Shown here: positions 49,397-58,343 of the stretch, piece after piece
Position numbering within the stretch: position 1 is the first letter of the stretch
How the letters are laid out: each line of letters starts with the position of its first letter
From: Phycisphaeraceae bacterium
Lineage (GTDB): Bacteria; Planctomycetota; Phycisphaerae; Phycisphaerales; Phycisphaeraceae
DNA length: 64,000 bases
Direction of reading: 5' to 3'
Assembly (NCBI GenBank): GCA_028277745.1
Contig: JANQFR010000075.1
Span: forward strand, 1-64,000
The notes under the pieces: model-generated
The model's input: the letters and a program-made list of their open reading frames with translations, nothing else
Database searches by the model: none
Told to the model about the DNA's origin: nothing
Program-made: the position numbers and the translations under genes

Positions 49397-51685
49397 TTAT
49401 TCGCCATCGGGGCGGCCGACGTCAGACGGCAGCCGTTGATACTCCCGTCGTCGATACCAGTCACCTTCCCGCCACGTCCAGAACTGACGCGTGAGGTACA
49501 CCCGCTCACCCACGAAACGCCAGCCGTCGCCCAGCGCCGCCGCCAGCGGATCGTCATCCGTCTGCGGGGTGTGGCTGGGGAACCGCTGCCACACCACAAT
49601 CACGGTCAGCGTGTCCCGCTGCGCCGCCCGGCGGGCCAGCCAGTTCACGGTGGGCCGGACCGGGAAACGCAGGTCGTGATCCCTGCGGATCTGACCTCTC
49701 CGATACCGGTCGGTGTCGTCGGCGTAGCCCGCCTCGGCGTAAAGGTAAAAATTCGGTCTCCAATGCCGGAACCAGTTGTTCGACCGGCCGCCGTCGTCGC
49801 GCAGGTTCAACGCCATCAGCATCGGCGCCTCGTCGCCCCGGGCCGCCCAGACGTCCCGGGCGACCGCGTCCACCGGGGGCTCGGTGTCCAGAACGATCCG
49901 AGCCAGGCCCTGGGTGAGATTCAATGCGATCACCAGCCCGATCGCGGACCACCTCAACCAACGCGTGGGCAACCGCATCAGCAGTGCGGCGCTCGCCGCC
50001 AGCACCGCCGGCAGCACGATCCCCAGATACCGCGGCATCCAGATCGACACCCACGGCTGATCCGGATGCTCCGCGGCGTGACGCGCCCACAAGAACTTCC
50101 AGCCCTCCGCCGCGAGTTGACACAGCCCCAACATCAAAACGATCAACGCCAGCAGCTGTGCGGTCTTGATCAGCCGGCCCTTCAGGGTCAACGCGCTGAA
50201 CGCCCACAACACCGCCGGGCCCGCCACGATCACCGGCCAGAGCAGGTACGGCTGCGCCAGGACTTCGCCCCAGGCCGGCAACCAGCGCACCCCGCCCTGA
50301 ACCGCCGCGAGGGTTAAGGTCGCCGCCACCGCCAGGCCCAACCCTGAAGCCACGACGATCGCGGCCCACCGCCAACGCGCGAGCGCCGCGCCCAACGCCG
50401 CCATCAGCGCCAACGCCAGCAGCCACCACGCGCCCAGCAGCCCCCAGGCGGCGATCAGCCAGTCCCCGGGCGTCTGAAAGTCTGCAAACGAGCGGCAGTA
50501 AACCATGCCGTAGGTCGGCAGCACGAGCCACAGCCCCAGCCACCACGCGCTGCGATACCACGGAACAGGCAGCGCCCCGGGACCGGGGGTGGGCGGACGC
50601 GGGTCAAGGTCGGGCGTTTGCTGAGCGTCATCCGGGGTCTCGGCCCGCCGGCGGCTCAGCCCCAACCACGGCAAGGCGCCCAGCGCAAGCAGCCCGACGA
50701 CCACCCCCATCGCCGCCGACGTCGCGGGCCGGATCCAGGGAGGCAACTCGCGATCAAACCCGCGCGGATCAGGCGTGTGGCGATCCCCCGGCCACTGCAG
50801 CCCCAAAAGGTAGCCGGCGGCGGAGTTGAGCGTCAGCCCCGGGCCGGTCCAGCCGCGGTTGTGCTCCTCGACCCACTGCAGGCCGCTGTTGTTCCACCGG
50901 GTCCTTTCACGATCGTCCAGCTCGGTCGCGGTCGGCGCCGCGACGATCCCGGTGCGGGCGATGTAGCTGTTGTAGAAAAAGTAGTACCAGGCCGGCCCCG
51001 CGAAAATCAGCACCAGCCCCACCACGAGGTAGACCGGGTCACGTTTACGCAGCTGCCGGCCCATCGCCGGGACCATCAGCGGCGTCAGGGCGATGACGAT
51101 GATCGCGGTGGCGTGAAACATCACCGCCAGGACGCCCGACCCCACCCATCCCAGCAGCATGAGTTTGCGCTTGCTGCGGAGGAAGTGCAGCAGGCACGCG
51201 ACGCTGACGGTCACGAAGAGCCAGGTCGCCATATACATCTTGGCGTCGCGTGAGTAGGTCAGCGCGTACGCCGACGCCGCCCCGAACCCGGCGGCGACCA
51301 GCGCGACCCGCCGATCGAACATCTGCCGGGCGAGGAAGTACATCGCCGGGATGAACAGCGTGCCCGCGACCGCGGGGATCAGCCGCATCGACCACGCGTC
51401 CAGCAGCGTCACCTTGCCCAGCGCCCAATACGCGATGTAGTGCCCGGGGACAAACCCCTGCTCCTGCAGGATGCCCATGAGCGTCTCGAACGTGCCGGTG
51501 ACGCGGGAGTAGGTGGCGACCTCGTCCCACCAGAGCACCGGCCGGTCGAGCCAGAAGAAACGCAACGCGCCCCCGGCGGCCGTGATGAGGGCGAGGATCG
51601 CCAACGCCCACCATCGATTCGGGCCCGGCTCCACGGTCTGGGTGGTCGGTGGGGGGGCGTCCCGGGGTTCAAACATCAACGCCAT
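49397..51685 (-). CDS. GT39-like membrane glycosyltransferase (GT-C fold)
   Basis: The 762-residue protein has about twelve membrane helices. After the first is the loop RPVLWWDEVATYSRV, with the acidic pair typical of GT-C enzymes that use a lipid-phosphate sugar (PMT/ArnT-like). The middle has a long extracytoplasmic insert (about 260-340), and the C-terminus is a soluble domain. It would glycosylate a protein or lipid in the periplasm. Start at 51685 because the first helix begins soon after; the long frame upstream covers the leader of the next gene. Confidence 0.85.
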   Translation of the reverse strand: MALMFEPRDAPPPTTQTVEPGPNRWWALAILALITAAGGALRFFWLDRPVLWWDEVATYSRVTGTFETLMGILQEQGFVPGHYIAYWALGKVTLLDAWSMRLIPAVAGTLFIPAMYFLARQMFDRRVALVAAGFGAASAYALTYSRDAKMYMATWLFVTVSVACLLHFLRSKRKLMLLGWVGSGVLAVMFHATAIIVIALTPLMVPAMGRQLRKRDPVYLVVGLVLIFAGPAWYYFFYNSYIARTGIVAAPTATELDDRERTRWNNSGLQWVEEHNRGWTGPGLTLNSAAGYLLGLQWPGDRHTPDPRGFDRELPPWIRPATSAAMGVVVGLLALGALPWLGLSRRRAETPDDAQQTPDLDPRPPTPGPGALPVPWYRSAWWLGLWLVLPTYGMVYCRSFADFQTPGDWLIAAWGLLGAWWLLALALMAALGAALARWRWAAIVVASGLGLAVAATLTLAAVQGGVRWLPAWGEVLAQPYLLWPVIVAGPAVLWAFSALTLKGRLIKTAQLLALIVLMLGLCQLAAEGWKFLWARHAAEHPDQPWVSIWMPRYLGIVLPAVLAASAALLMRLPTRWLRWSAIGLVIALNLTQGLARIVLDTEPPVDAVARDVWAARGDEAPMLMALNLRDDGGRSNNWFRHWRPNFYLYAEAGYADDTDRYRRGQIRRDHDLRFPVRPTVNWLARRAAQRDTLTVIVVWQRFPSHTPQTDDDPLAAALGDGWRFVGERVYLTRQFWTWREGDWYRRREYQRLPSDVGRPDGE

Positions 51686-51720
51686 TGTCCCGCCGAAATG
51701 GAGGGCGGGCAAATGGATGG

Positions 51721-51750
51721 TTGCATAAATCCCTGGCGGGGTGATAGACT
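51721..51750 (+). promoter_or_regulatory. Possible promoter of the ankyrin-VOC gene
   Basis: TTGCAT (51721-51726), an 18-nt spacer and TAGACT (51745-51750). The start site would fall at the first stem of the leader RNA. Confidence 0.4.
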
Positions 51751-51755
51751 CGGGT

Positions 51756-51861
51756 CGGCCGTTGCAGGCGGCCGACGGTCCGCGTAAAGGGTTGAACCCG
51801 CCTGCCCTGTTGCATCTGACATCCACCTGACTTCCAAGCCCGAGAGACGCGGACGCCGGGC
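51756..51861 (+). ncRNA. Candidate structured leader RNA, copy 1
   Basis: Predicted parts: stem P1 CGGCCG/CGGCCG (51756-51761 with 51769-51774); stem P2 GTCCGCGT/ACGCGGAC (51778-51785 with 51847-51854); hairpin P3 GGGT-TGA-ACCC (51789-51799); stem P4 GCCCG/CGGGC (51838-51842 with 51857-51861), which crosses P2 as a pseudoknot. Copy 2 lies at 53235-53332. Two stems show compensatory base changes between copies: P1 (C-G to U-A) and P3 (U-A to A-U). The single-stranded CCTGACTTCCA is the same in both. It ends about 8 nt before GGAAGGAAGG. Confidence 0.55.
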
Positions 51862-51883
51862 GCTGCTGGAAGGAAGGTGCGCC

Positions 51884-53176
51884 ATGGCTGAGAAGCCTGT
51901 CCCCCCGTCTATGCCGCTGCCGGAGCGGCCGTCTCTCGAATACCTCCGTAAACTCGCGAAGGACCGGCTCGACGAGCTGCGCCGCGACAAGCCCGGCGCC
52001 AAGCTGGCGGACGCCCAGTTGGCCGTGGCCCGCGACCACGGCTTCGCCAGCTGGCGGGCGCTCAAAGCCCGGGTCGATGAGGTGAACGTGGATCACTACC
52101 GGCCGTTGGTCGCGGCCATCAACCGCGGCGACCTCGACGCGGTGCGCGACGCGGTGGACCGCGACCCGTCGCTCGTGCATGCGGCGGTCGAAACCCACAA
52201 CCGCACCGCCCTGCATCTGGCCGCGTGGAAAGGGCAGGCCGACATCGCCCGGCTGCTGCTGGACCGCGGCGCGAACCCCAACGCCCGCGACCGCGGCGAC
52301 CACGCCTACCCCGCCCACTTCGCCGCCGAGCTCGGTTTCCTCGAGATCGTCAAGATGCTCATCGACGCCGGCGGAGACGTGCGCGGCGGGGGCGACACCC
52401 ACGGCCTGGGCGTGCTCGGCTGGGCGACCTGCTTCGCGCTGACCCGCACGGACGTCGCCGAGTTCCTCCTGTCGCGGGGAGCCCGACACCACATCTTCTC
52501 CGCCGTCGCGATGGGCGACGCCGACGCGGTCCGCCGCGTGGTCGAGCAGGACCCCACCTCGCTTACCCGAACGATGGCGCGCTGGGAGCAGCACCGCACC
52601 CCGCTTCACCTCGCGGTGTTGAAGCAGCAACACGACATGATCGACCTGCTGCTCGACCTGGGCGCCGACGCGTACCTGACCGACAAGAACCAGCAGACGG
52701 CGCTACAGATCGCCATGGCGAAAGACGACGCCGAGGCCGTCAGGCGTTTCGAGAAGCATGGCGTCCAACTCGATATGTACATCGAGCAGAACATCCCCTT
52801 CACCGGCGTCACGCCGATCCTCAACGTCAAAGACGTTGAGGCCAGCATCGCGTACTACGTCGACCAACTCGGCTTCCACAAAGACTGGGACTGGGACGAT
52901 CCGGTCGGTTTCGCCTCGGTGTCGCGCGGAGAGGTGACCATCTTCCTCTGCCGCGACGGCCAGGGCGGGTCCGGCACGTGGATGTCAATCTGGGTCGAAG
53001 ACGTGGACGCGCTGCACGACGAATACCAACGCCGCGGGGCGATCATCAGGCAGGCGCCCAAGAACTTCCCCTGGGGCTGCCGGGAGATGAACGTCGCCGA
53101 CCCTGACGGCCACCGTTTCCGGATGTCGTCCAACACCACCGGCGAATCCGACGGCGAGCCGTTGGCGGAGGACTGA
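51884..53176 (+). CDS. Ankyrin-repeat protein fused to a C-terminal glyoxalase/VOC domain
   Basis: The 430-residue protein has an N-terminal helical domain found before ankyrin repeats (LEYLRKLAKDRLDELRRDKPGAKLADAQ ... GFASWRALKARV, about 18-65 in outline), then about five ankyrin repeats (70-300; RTALHLAAWKGQADIARLLLDRGANPN is one) and a VOC domain (about 306-420; TPILNVKDVEASIAYYVDQLGF and NVADPDGHRFRM). VOC domains include glyoxalase and antibiotic-resistance proteins. No signal peptide, so cytoplasmic. The combination is unusual. Start ATG at 51884, with GGAAGGAAGG before it. Confidence 0.85.
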   Translation: MAEKPVPPSMPLPERPSLEYLRKLAKDRLDELRRDKPGAKLADAQLAVARDHGFASWRALKARVDEVNVDHYRPLVAAINRGDLDAVRDAVDRDPSLVHAAVETHNRTALHLAAWKGQADIARLLLDRGANPNARDRGDHAYPAHFAAELGFLEIVKMLIDAGGDVRGGGDTHGLGVLGWATCFALTRTDVAEFLLSRGARHHIFSAVAMGDADAVRRVVEQDPTSLTRTMARWEQHRTPLHLAVLKQQHDMIDLLLDLGADAYLTDKNQQTALQIAMAKDDAEAVRRFEKHGVQLDMYIEQNIPFTGVTPILNVKDVEASIAYYVDQLGFHKDWDWDDPVGFASVSRGEVTIFLCRDGQGGSGTWMSIWVEDVDALHDEYQRRGAIIRQAPKNFPWGCREMNVADPDGHRFRMSSNTTGESDGEPLAED

Positions 53177-53187
53177 CCGACAAATCC

Positions 53188-53216
53188 GCGGCGCGGGTCT
53201 TGCCGGCCCGCGCCGC
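53188..53216 (+). terminator. Terminator-like hairpin after the ankyrin-VOC gene
   Basis: A perfect 10-bp GC stem GCGGCGCGGG/CCCGCGCCGC with a 9-nt loop, 12 nt after the stop. Only two T residues follow closely. Confidence 0.6.
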
Positions 53217-53234
53217 GCTTGATACGTTGATGAT

Positions 53235-53332
53235 GGCTGATCGAGCAGCCGACTGTCCGCGTAGAGGGATCATCCCGCTCGTCTCGTTCCTGACATAGCC
53301 TGACTTCCAGCCCGAACCTGCGGACCCCGGGC
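53235..53332 (+). ncRNA. Candidate structured leader RNA, copy 2
   Basis: Parts as in copy 1: P1 GGCTG/CAGCC (53235-53239 with 53246-53250); P2 GTCCGC/GCGGAC (53255-53260 with 53320-53325); P3 GGGA-TCA-TCCC (53266-53276); P4 GCCCG/CGGGC (53310-53314 with 53328-53332) crossing P2. It precedes the second ankyrin gene and has the same GGAAGGAAGG site. Confidence 0.55.
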
Positions 53333-53357
53333 GATGACGGAAGGAAGGTATGCACCC

Positions 53358-55481
53358 ATGGCCCAGTCTGATGGTTCGTCTGCGTCGGCGCCGCGAGGCG
53401 TCAAGCCCCTGCCCTTGCGCCCCGACCTTGAACACTTGAAAAACCAGGCCAAAAAGCGCCTCCAGGCGCTGCGCCGCACCGACCCCACCGCCCGGCTCGC
53501 CGATGCGCAGTACGCCCTGGCGAAGGAGTACGGCTTCACCAGCTGGCGGGCGCTGAAAGCCCAGGTCGACCGGTCCTCCCAAGCCGCCGGCGCGGTCGGG
53601 GCTGTTCAAAACGGCGATCTCGACACGCTCAACCGCCTGATCGATGACGACCCCACGCTGGTCAACGCCGCGGTCGAGGACCGTGAGGTCCGGGCGATCC
53701 CGACCGACACCCGCGCGATGCGCCTGCTGCACGTGGCGGTGGCGGAGAATCAAAGCGAAGCGGCCCGGCTCCTGCTGCAGCGCGGCGCCGACCCCGACCT
53801 GCGCAACGCCGACGGCCGCACGCCGCTGCACGATTCGCTCGAACTCGGACGCTTCGATATCGAAACCCTGCTCCGCGAACACGGGGCGACCGTCGACATC
53901 TGCTCGGCGGCGATCTGCGGCGAGATCGACGTCGTCCGCGGCTGGCTCGACCGCGACCCCGCCCTGGCCAACGACGGATCGACCCACCTCTCCCCGGTCG
54001 GCTGGGCGGCGTTCGGCGGGCGCTTTGACGTGATCCGCCTCCTGGCCGAGCGAGGCGCCGCGCTCGACGCGTCCGAGACGCTCTGGCCCGCGGCGCAGAC
54101 CGGACGCACCGAGTTGGCGGCGCAGCTGGTCGGCCTGGGCGTCGACGTCAATGCCCCTGCCGGGGCCCGGCGACGCACCGCGCTGCACGCCTGCTCCATG
54201 ATGAACTACACCGAAGACGCCTCCGGCGTCGCCCGGGTGCTGCTCGACGCCGGCGCAGACGCCAATGTGCAAGACGCCGACGGCAAGACGCCGCTCGACC
54301 TCGCTTTGGAGACATGGCTCGCGCTCACGGAACAGGAGCCGACGCCCCGTCGGTTCGAGCGGGTCATCGACGCGTTGCGAGAACACGGCGGCGTGGCCCG
54401 GCTTGAAGAGGAGGCTTGGCGCCGCCTCGCGGTGCGCGCCGCCTTGCGCGGTGATGCAGCGATGCTCAAGCACGTGCTTGATCTTCACCCGGCCTCGATC
54501 GACGCGGTCGGCGGTCAGTGGGATCAGCCCCTGCTGCACCTCGCCGCAGCGGAAGGCCATCTGAACGTTGTCGACGAACTGTTGGGCCGCGGCTTCGACG
54601 TCAACACCCGCGACAAGATGGACAACGCTTACGCGATGCACTTCGCCGCCGCCGAAGGCCGGCTCGACGTCGTCCAGCGCCTGGCCGAGGCCGGCGGCGA
54701 CGTGCACGGCGACGGCGACGACCACGAACTGGGCGTGCTCGGATGGGCGACGTGCTTCGACCACGTCCGGCAAGACGTGGCCGACGACCTGTTGAGCCGG
54801 GGCGCAAGGCTGCATCTTTTCAGCGCGATCGCGCTCGACCGCGTCGACGACGTGCGCCGGATGATCGAGGCCGACCCGGCGCTGCTGACCAAGCAGATGA
54901 GCCGTAACGAGCACCGCCGCCTGCCCCTTCACCACGCGGTCCACTGCAACCGCCCGCGGATCGTCCGGCTCCTGCTCGACCTGGGCGCGGACGCGACCCG
55001 GCCCGACGCCGCGGGGGCTGCGCCGATGACCTACGCGTCCAACGACGGCGTCGACCCCGCGATCGTGACCATGCTCAGCGAGGCCGGCGCCGGGCTCGAC
55101 CTGCTCAGCGCGCTGAGCCTCGGCCGCTACGACGCCGCGGAAAAGCTCGTGCGCGACGACCCGGCGCGGATCGGGCCCGACGGGCGGGACACGATCGCCC
55201 TGCACCTCTCCGCCGCCCGGCGCAAAACCGACGCGGTGCGGTGGCTGATCGGCCACGGCGTCGCGGTCAATGCCAGGCGGGTGCTCTGGGACTGCGACAT
55301 GACCGCCCTCCATGTCTGCTGCGAACACGGGCTGGTCGAGATCGCCCGCCTGCTGCTGGACGCCGGGGCCGACCCGTCGATCCGCGACGGCAAGTACGAC
55401 GGCGACGCCCTGGGTTGGTGCGAATACTGCCAGCAGCCCGACGTGGCGGCGTTGATCCGCGAACGCCTCGGAGGAGCCTGA
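53358..55481 (+). CDS. Multi-ankyrin-repeat protein
   Basis: The 707-residue protein has the same N-terminal helical domain as its neighbour (LEHLKNQAKKRLQALRRTDPTARLADAQYALAKEYGFTSWRALK in outline), then about 15 ankyrin-like repeats to the end, many with TPLH or ALHL cores and GADP/GADA turns. It has no enzymatic domain or signal peptide. It probably acts as a scaffold for protein binding in the cytoplasm. It is a paralog of the gene before it, without the VOC domain. The ATG at 53358 is chosen; the one at 53334 lies before the ribosome-binding site. Confidence 0.88.
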   Translation: MAQSDGSSASAPRGVKPLPLRPDLEHLKNQAKKRLQALRRTDPTARLADAQYALAKEYGFTSWRALKAQVDRSSQAAGAVGAVQNGDLDTLNRLIDDDPTLVNAAVEDREVRAIPTDTRAMRLLHVAVAENQSEAARLLLQRGADPDLRNADGRTPLHDSLELGRFDIETLLREHGATVDICSAAICGEIDVVRGWLDRDPALANDGSTHLSPVGWAAFGGRFDVIRLLAERGAALDASETLWPAAQTGRTELAAQLVGLGVDVNAPAGARRRTALHACSMMNYTEDASGVARVLLDAGADANVQDADGKTPLDLALETWLALTEQEPTPRRFERVIDALREHGGVARLEEEAWRRLAVRAALRGDAAMLKHVLDLHPASIDAVGGQWDQPLLHLAAAEGHLNVVDELLGRGFDVNTRDKMDNAYAMHFAAAEGRLDVVQRLAEAGGDVHGDGDDHELGVLGWATCFDHVRQDVADDLLSRGARLHLFSAIALDRVDDVRRMIEADPALLTKQMSRNEHRRLPLHHAVHCNRPRIVRLLLDLGADATRPDAAGAAPMTYASNDGVDPAIVTMLSEAGAGLDLLSALSLGRYDAAEKLVRDDPARIGPDGRDTIALHLSAARRKTDAVRWLIGHGVAVNARRVLWDCDMTALHVCCEHGLVEIARLLLDAGADPSIRDGKYDGDALGWCEYCQQPDVAALIRERLGGA

Positions 55482-55483
55482 AT

Positions 55484-55519
55484 GCATACGGCGCCAGCCC
55501 GGCCCTGTGGGCTGTATGC
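55484..55519 (+). terminator. Terminator-like hairpin after the ankyrin gene
   Basis: The stem is GCATAC + AGCCC paired with GGGCT + GTATGC, with a 6-nt bulge on the left arm. It lies 2 nt after the stop. No T-run. Confidence 0.5.
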
Positions 55520-55610
55520 GAAATAGTGGTCGGGGCGGTCGGGCGTGCGTACACTGATGCGGGGAGGGGGGCGACGGCGGCTTCTGAATACTCATCACGG
55601 AGAAACGAAT

Positions 55611-56807
55611 ATGAGGCGGATAGCACGGCACGGCCTTTGGATGGTGATGCTGGCGGCGCCGGCGATCGCTTACGCGTCGGACTGGCCGAACTGGCGGGGG
55701 CCGCAGCAGAGCGGCGTCTCGCAGGAAGAAGGGTGGTCGCCACGGTTCGGCGAGGACGGGCCGCGCGTCCTCTGGGAGAAAGAGATCGGCATCGGCTACA
55801 GCGCAGCTTCGGTGAAAGACGGCCGCGTTTACATCGCCGGTTGGCGCGACGGCCAGGACACCCTGCACTGCCTAGACGCCGCGACCGGTCAGACCGTCTG
55901 GACGCACCGCAGCCCAATGAAACGCTACAACAACATGCATGAAGGCGGCCCGGGATCGACGCCGGCCGTCGGCAACGGGCGCGTGTTCCTGCTCAGCCGT
56001 GAGGCGGACCTGATCTGCCTGGACAGTCAGACCGGCCAGTTGAACTGGCGGAAAAGCCTGATGCGGGACTTCGGCGTCAGCCAGCCGCGATGGGCGTTCA
56101 CCGGCTCACCCACGATCGATGGCGAGACACTCTTTATCGACGTGGGCGTGATCGCCGCGTTCGACGCCGCCACCGGCGACCTGCGCTGGCGGACCAAAGA
56201 CTACGGCCCCGCGTATTCCACCCCCGTGCCGTTCACCCTCGACGGCCGTCGGCTTCTGGCCTGCTTCCCCGAATACGGCCTGGTGATCCTCGACGCCCAG
56301 ACCGGACGTGAAGTTGCCTCCCACCGATGGAAAACCAGCTACGGCGTCAACGCCACGACCCCGATCGTCCGCGGCAACCGCTTCTTCGTCTCGACGGGCT
56401 ACAACACCGGCGCGGCCGCTCTGGAACTCACCCCCCAGGGCCTCAAGGTGCTCTGGGAAAGCCGCGAGATGCGCAACAAGCTGGCGACGAGTGTGCTGAT
56501 CGACGGATACCTTTACGGGTTCGATGAATCGCAGCTCAAGTGCGTGGACTTCGCCACGGGCCGGCGTATGTGGGCACAGCGCGGCCTGGGGTTGGGTAGC
56601 CTGATCGCCGCGGACGGGAAGCTGATCATCCTCAGTGAAAACGGCCAACTGGTAATCGCTCAAGCCACGCCGCAACGGTTTTCGGAGATCTCACGGGCGA
56701 GGGTGCTCAACAGCGGTAAAAACTGGGTCATGCCGGTGCTGGCGGACGGGCGCATCTATTGCCGGTCAGCCAAAGGGCAACTCGTCTGTCTGGATGTGAG
56801 CCGGTGA
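55611..56807 (+). CDS. Secreted PQQ-type beta-propeller protein
   Basis: The 398-residue protein has a signal peptide (about 1-22, ending AYAS) and then DWPNWRGPQQSG, the usual opening of planctomycete propellers of the PQQ/BamB kind. Repeats have the pattern ALDAxTGxxxW (HCLDAATGQTVW, CLDSQTGQLNW, AFDAATGDLRW). The protein is likely an extracellular propeller of seven or eight blades. There is no evidence for a PQQ-binding enzyme site. The start ATG has GGAG 8 nt upstream. Confidence 0.85.
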   Translation: MRRIARHGLWMVMLAAPAIAYASDWPNWRGPQQSGVSQEEGWSPRFGEDGPRVLWEKEIGIGYSAASVKDGRVYIAGWRDGQDTLHCLDAATGQTVWTHRSPMKRYNNMHEGGPGSTPAVGNGRVFLLSREADLICLDSQTGQLNWRKSLMRDFGVSQPRWAFTGSPTIDGETLFIDVGVIAAFDAATGDLRWRTKDYGPAYSTPVPFTLDGRRLLACFPEYGLVILDAQTGREVASHRWKTSYGVNATTPIVRGNRFFVSTGYNTGAAALELTPQGLKVLWESREMRNKLATSVLIDGYLYGFDESQLKCVDFATGRRMWAQRGLGLGSLIAADGKLIILSENGQLVIAQATPQRFSEISRARVLNSGKNWVMPVLADGRIYCRSAKGQLVCLDVSR

Positions 56808-56865
56808 TCTCGACTCGCGGCGCCGGATCGAACGGCGGGGCAGCCGGCCACATGGAGCAAACACG

Positions 56866-58248
56866 ATGAATGCGACGCGTTGGGTGATCGGGGCGGTGAT
56901 CGCGGCGGCGTTGAACGGCGCGGCCGTCGATGCGGAAACCGTGGGCTGGCGCACCGACGGGACGGGGATGTACCCCGACGCCGCTGCCCCGGCGCACTGG
57001 TCGCCGACCCGCAACGTCGCCTGGGCGACCCCGATGCCGGACTGGAGCAACAGCACGCCTGTGGTGGCGGGCGACCGTGTTTTTGTCTGCGCCGAGCCGA
57101 CGACACTGCTTTGCGTCCGGCTGTCGGACGGCGAAATTCTCTGGGAGCGTGACAACAGCACGGTCGAGCTTCTGAGTGACGATGAAGCGCAGCGCGTTCG
57201 GCAACAGCTCGACGCGGCGACGGATCAGATGAAGGAGTTGCGGCAGGGTCAGAGCCGGCTCTCTCGGCTACGCCGGATCCTGCGGCGCCAGCCCAACAAC
57301 GCGGAAGCGAAAGCGGAGCAGCAAACGCTCGCAAAGCATGTTGCGGAGCTGGAGCGGCAGCTCGCCCCACTGGCCGCCCATCGGCTGCCGCCCGCTCACA
57401 ACGCCAACGGCTACTCAAGCTGCACGCCGGTCGCGGACGGTAAGCACGTCTATGCGGTGTTCGGCAACGGCGTGGCCGCGGCCTATGACCTCGACGGCGA
57501 CCGGCGGTGGATCCGCCAGGTCGATCAGCCGTCCCACAAATGGGGGCACAGCTCGTCACCCGCGCTGGTCGACGGGGTGCTGGTCGTACAGTTCGATGAC
57601 CTGATCGGGCTCGACGCCCGGACCGGGGAGGAGCTGTGGCGCACCGCGGTCGGTCAGAAGTTTGGCTCGCCGATCGCCATCGAGGTCGACGGTGTCCCCG
57701 TGATCGCCAGCCCGAGCGGCGCCCTGATCAACCCCGCCGACGGCCGGACCCTCACCAAGCTCAACACCTCGCTCACCTATTGCGCCCCGGTGTACGTCGA
57801 CGGCGTGCTGTACTTCATCGAGAAGAACGCCAAGGCGTTCAAGCTTGAAAACGAAGGCGGCGTGATCCGGGCCGAGCCGTTGTGGTCGGCGTCGATCAAG
57901 GGCGATCGGCATTACGCGTCGCCGGTCATTCATGACGGCTTGATCTACACCGTGTCGCGGAAGGAAGAATTCACCGTCATGGACGCGGCGACCGGCAAGG
58001 TGGCGTACGAGAAGAAACTCGACCTCGGCGGGCCGATGCCCAACAGCGCCTACCCCTCCGTCGCCATGGCCGGCGGGCTGATCTACGTCGGCGCCGAGAA
58101 CGGCGTCACGCTGGTGCTCCAGCCCGGACGGTCGTACGAGGAGGTGGCCAGAAATAAACTCGACGGATATCGAAGCTGCCCGGTCTTTGTCGATAACCAG
58201 ATGCTGGTCCGCGGGTTCAACAAGCTCTGGTGCATCAAAGCGGAGTGA
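56866..58248 (+). CDS. Secreted PQQ-type propeller with coiled-coil insertion
   Basis: The 460-residue protein has a signal peptide (about 1-23) and propeller blades with CVRLSDGEILW, GLDARTGEELW and VMDAATGKVAY. Between the first and second blades there is a charged helical insert of about 70 residues (about 104-172; SDDEAQRVRQQLDAATDQMK ... LAKHVAELERQLAPLAAH). Such an insert is not usual in the family. The role is unknown. It follows the previous propeller gene by 58 nt and is probably cotranscribed. Confidence 0.82.
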   Translation: MNATRWVIGAVIAAALNGAAVDAETVGWRTDGTGMYPDAAAPAHWSPTRNVAWATPMPDWSNSTPVVAGDRVFVCAEPTTLLCVRLSDGEILWERDNSTVELLSDDEAQRVRQQLDAATDQMKELRQGQSRLSRLRRILRRQPNNAEAKAEQQTLAKHVAELERQLAPLAAHRLPPAHNANGYSSCTPVADGKHVYAVFGNGVAAAYDLDGDRRWIRQVDQPSHKWGHSSSPALVDGVLVVQFDDLIGLDARTGEELWRTAVGQKFGSPIAIEVDGVPVIASPSGALINPADGRTLTKLNTSLTYCAPVYVDGVLYFIEKNAKAFKLENEGGVIRAEPLWSASIKGDRHYASPVIHDGLIYTVSRKEEFTVMDAATGKVAYEKKLDLGGPMPNSAYPSVAMAGGLIYVGAENGVTLVLQPGRSYEEVARNKLDGYRSCPVFVDNQMLVRGFNKLWCIKAE

Positions 58249-58261
58249 ATGACATGAATAC

Positions 58262-58318
58262 ATAGCCGGCGGGCTACGCCCGCCTGGTCAGACCAGGGCC
58301 GCGTAGCGGCCCGGCTAT
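58262..58318. repeat. Dispersed double-hairpin repeat, family B copy 5
   Basis: ATAGCCGG...CCGGCTAT ends enclose GGCGGGC-TAC-GCCCGCC and GGGCCGC-GTA-GCGGCCC, with an extra CTGGTCAGACCAG palindrome at the centre. It lies between two convergent genes. Confidence 0.75.
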
Positions 58319-58343
58319 TCGCAGTGGAACGACACATTCTGTT

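Noticed and set aside
51686..52633. Upstream extension of the glycosyltransferase frame
   Set aside because: The extension has no membrane helix or homology and runs antisense through the leader RNA and ankyrin-VOC gene; the first helix begins after the ATG at 51685.
53046..55868. A 940-codon minus-strand frame over the ankyrin gene
   Set aside because: Antisense shadow of a gene with regular ankyrin repeats on the plus strand.
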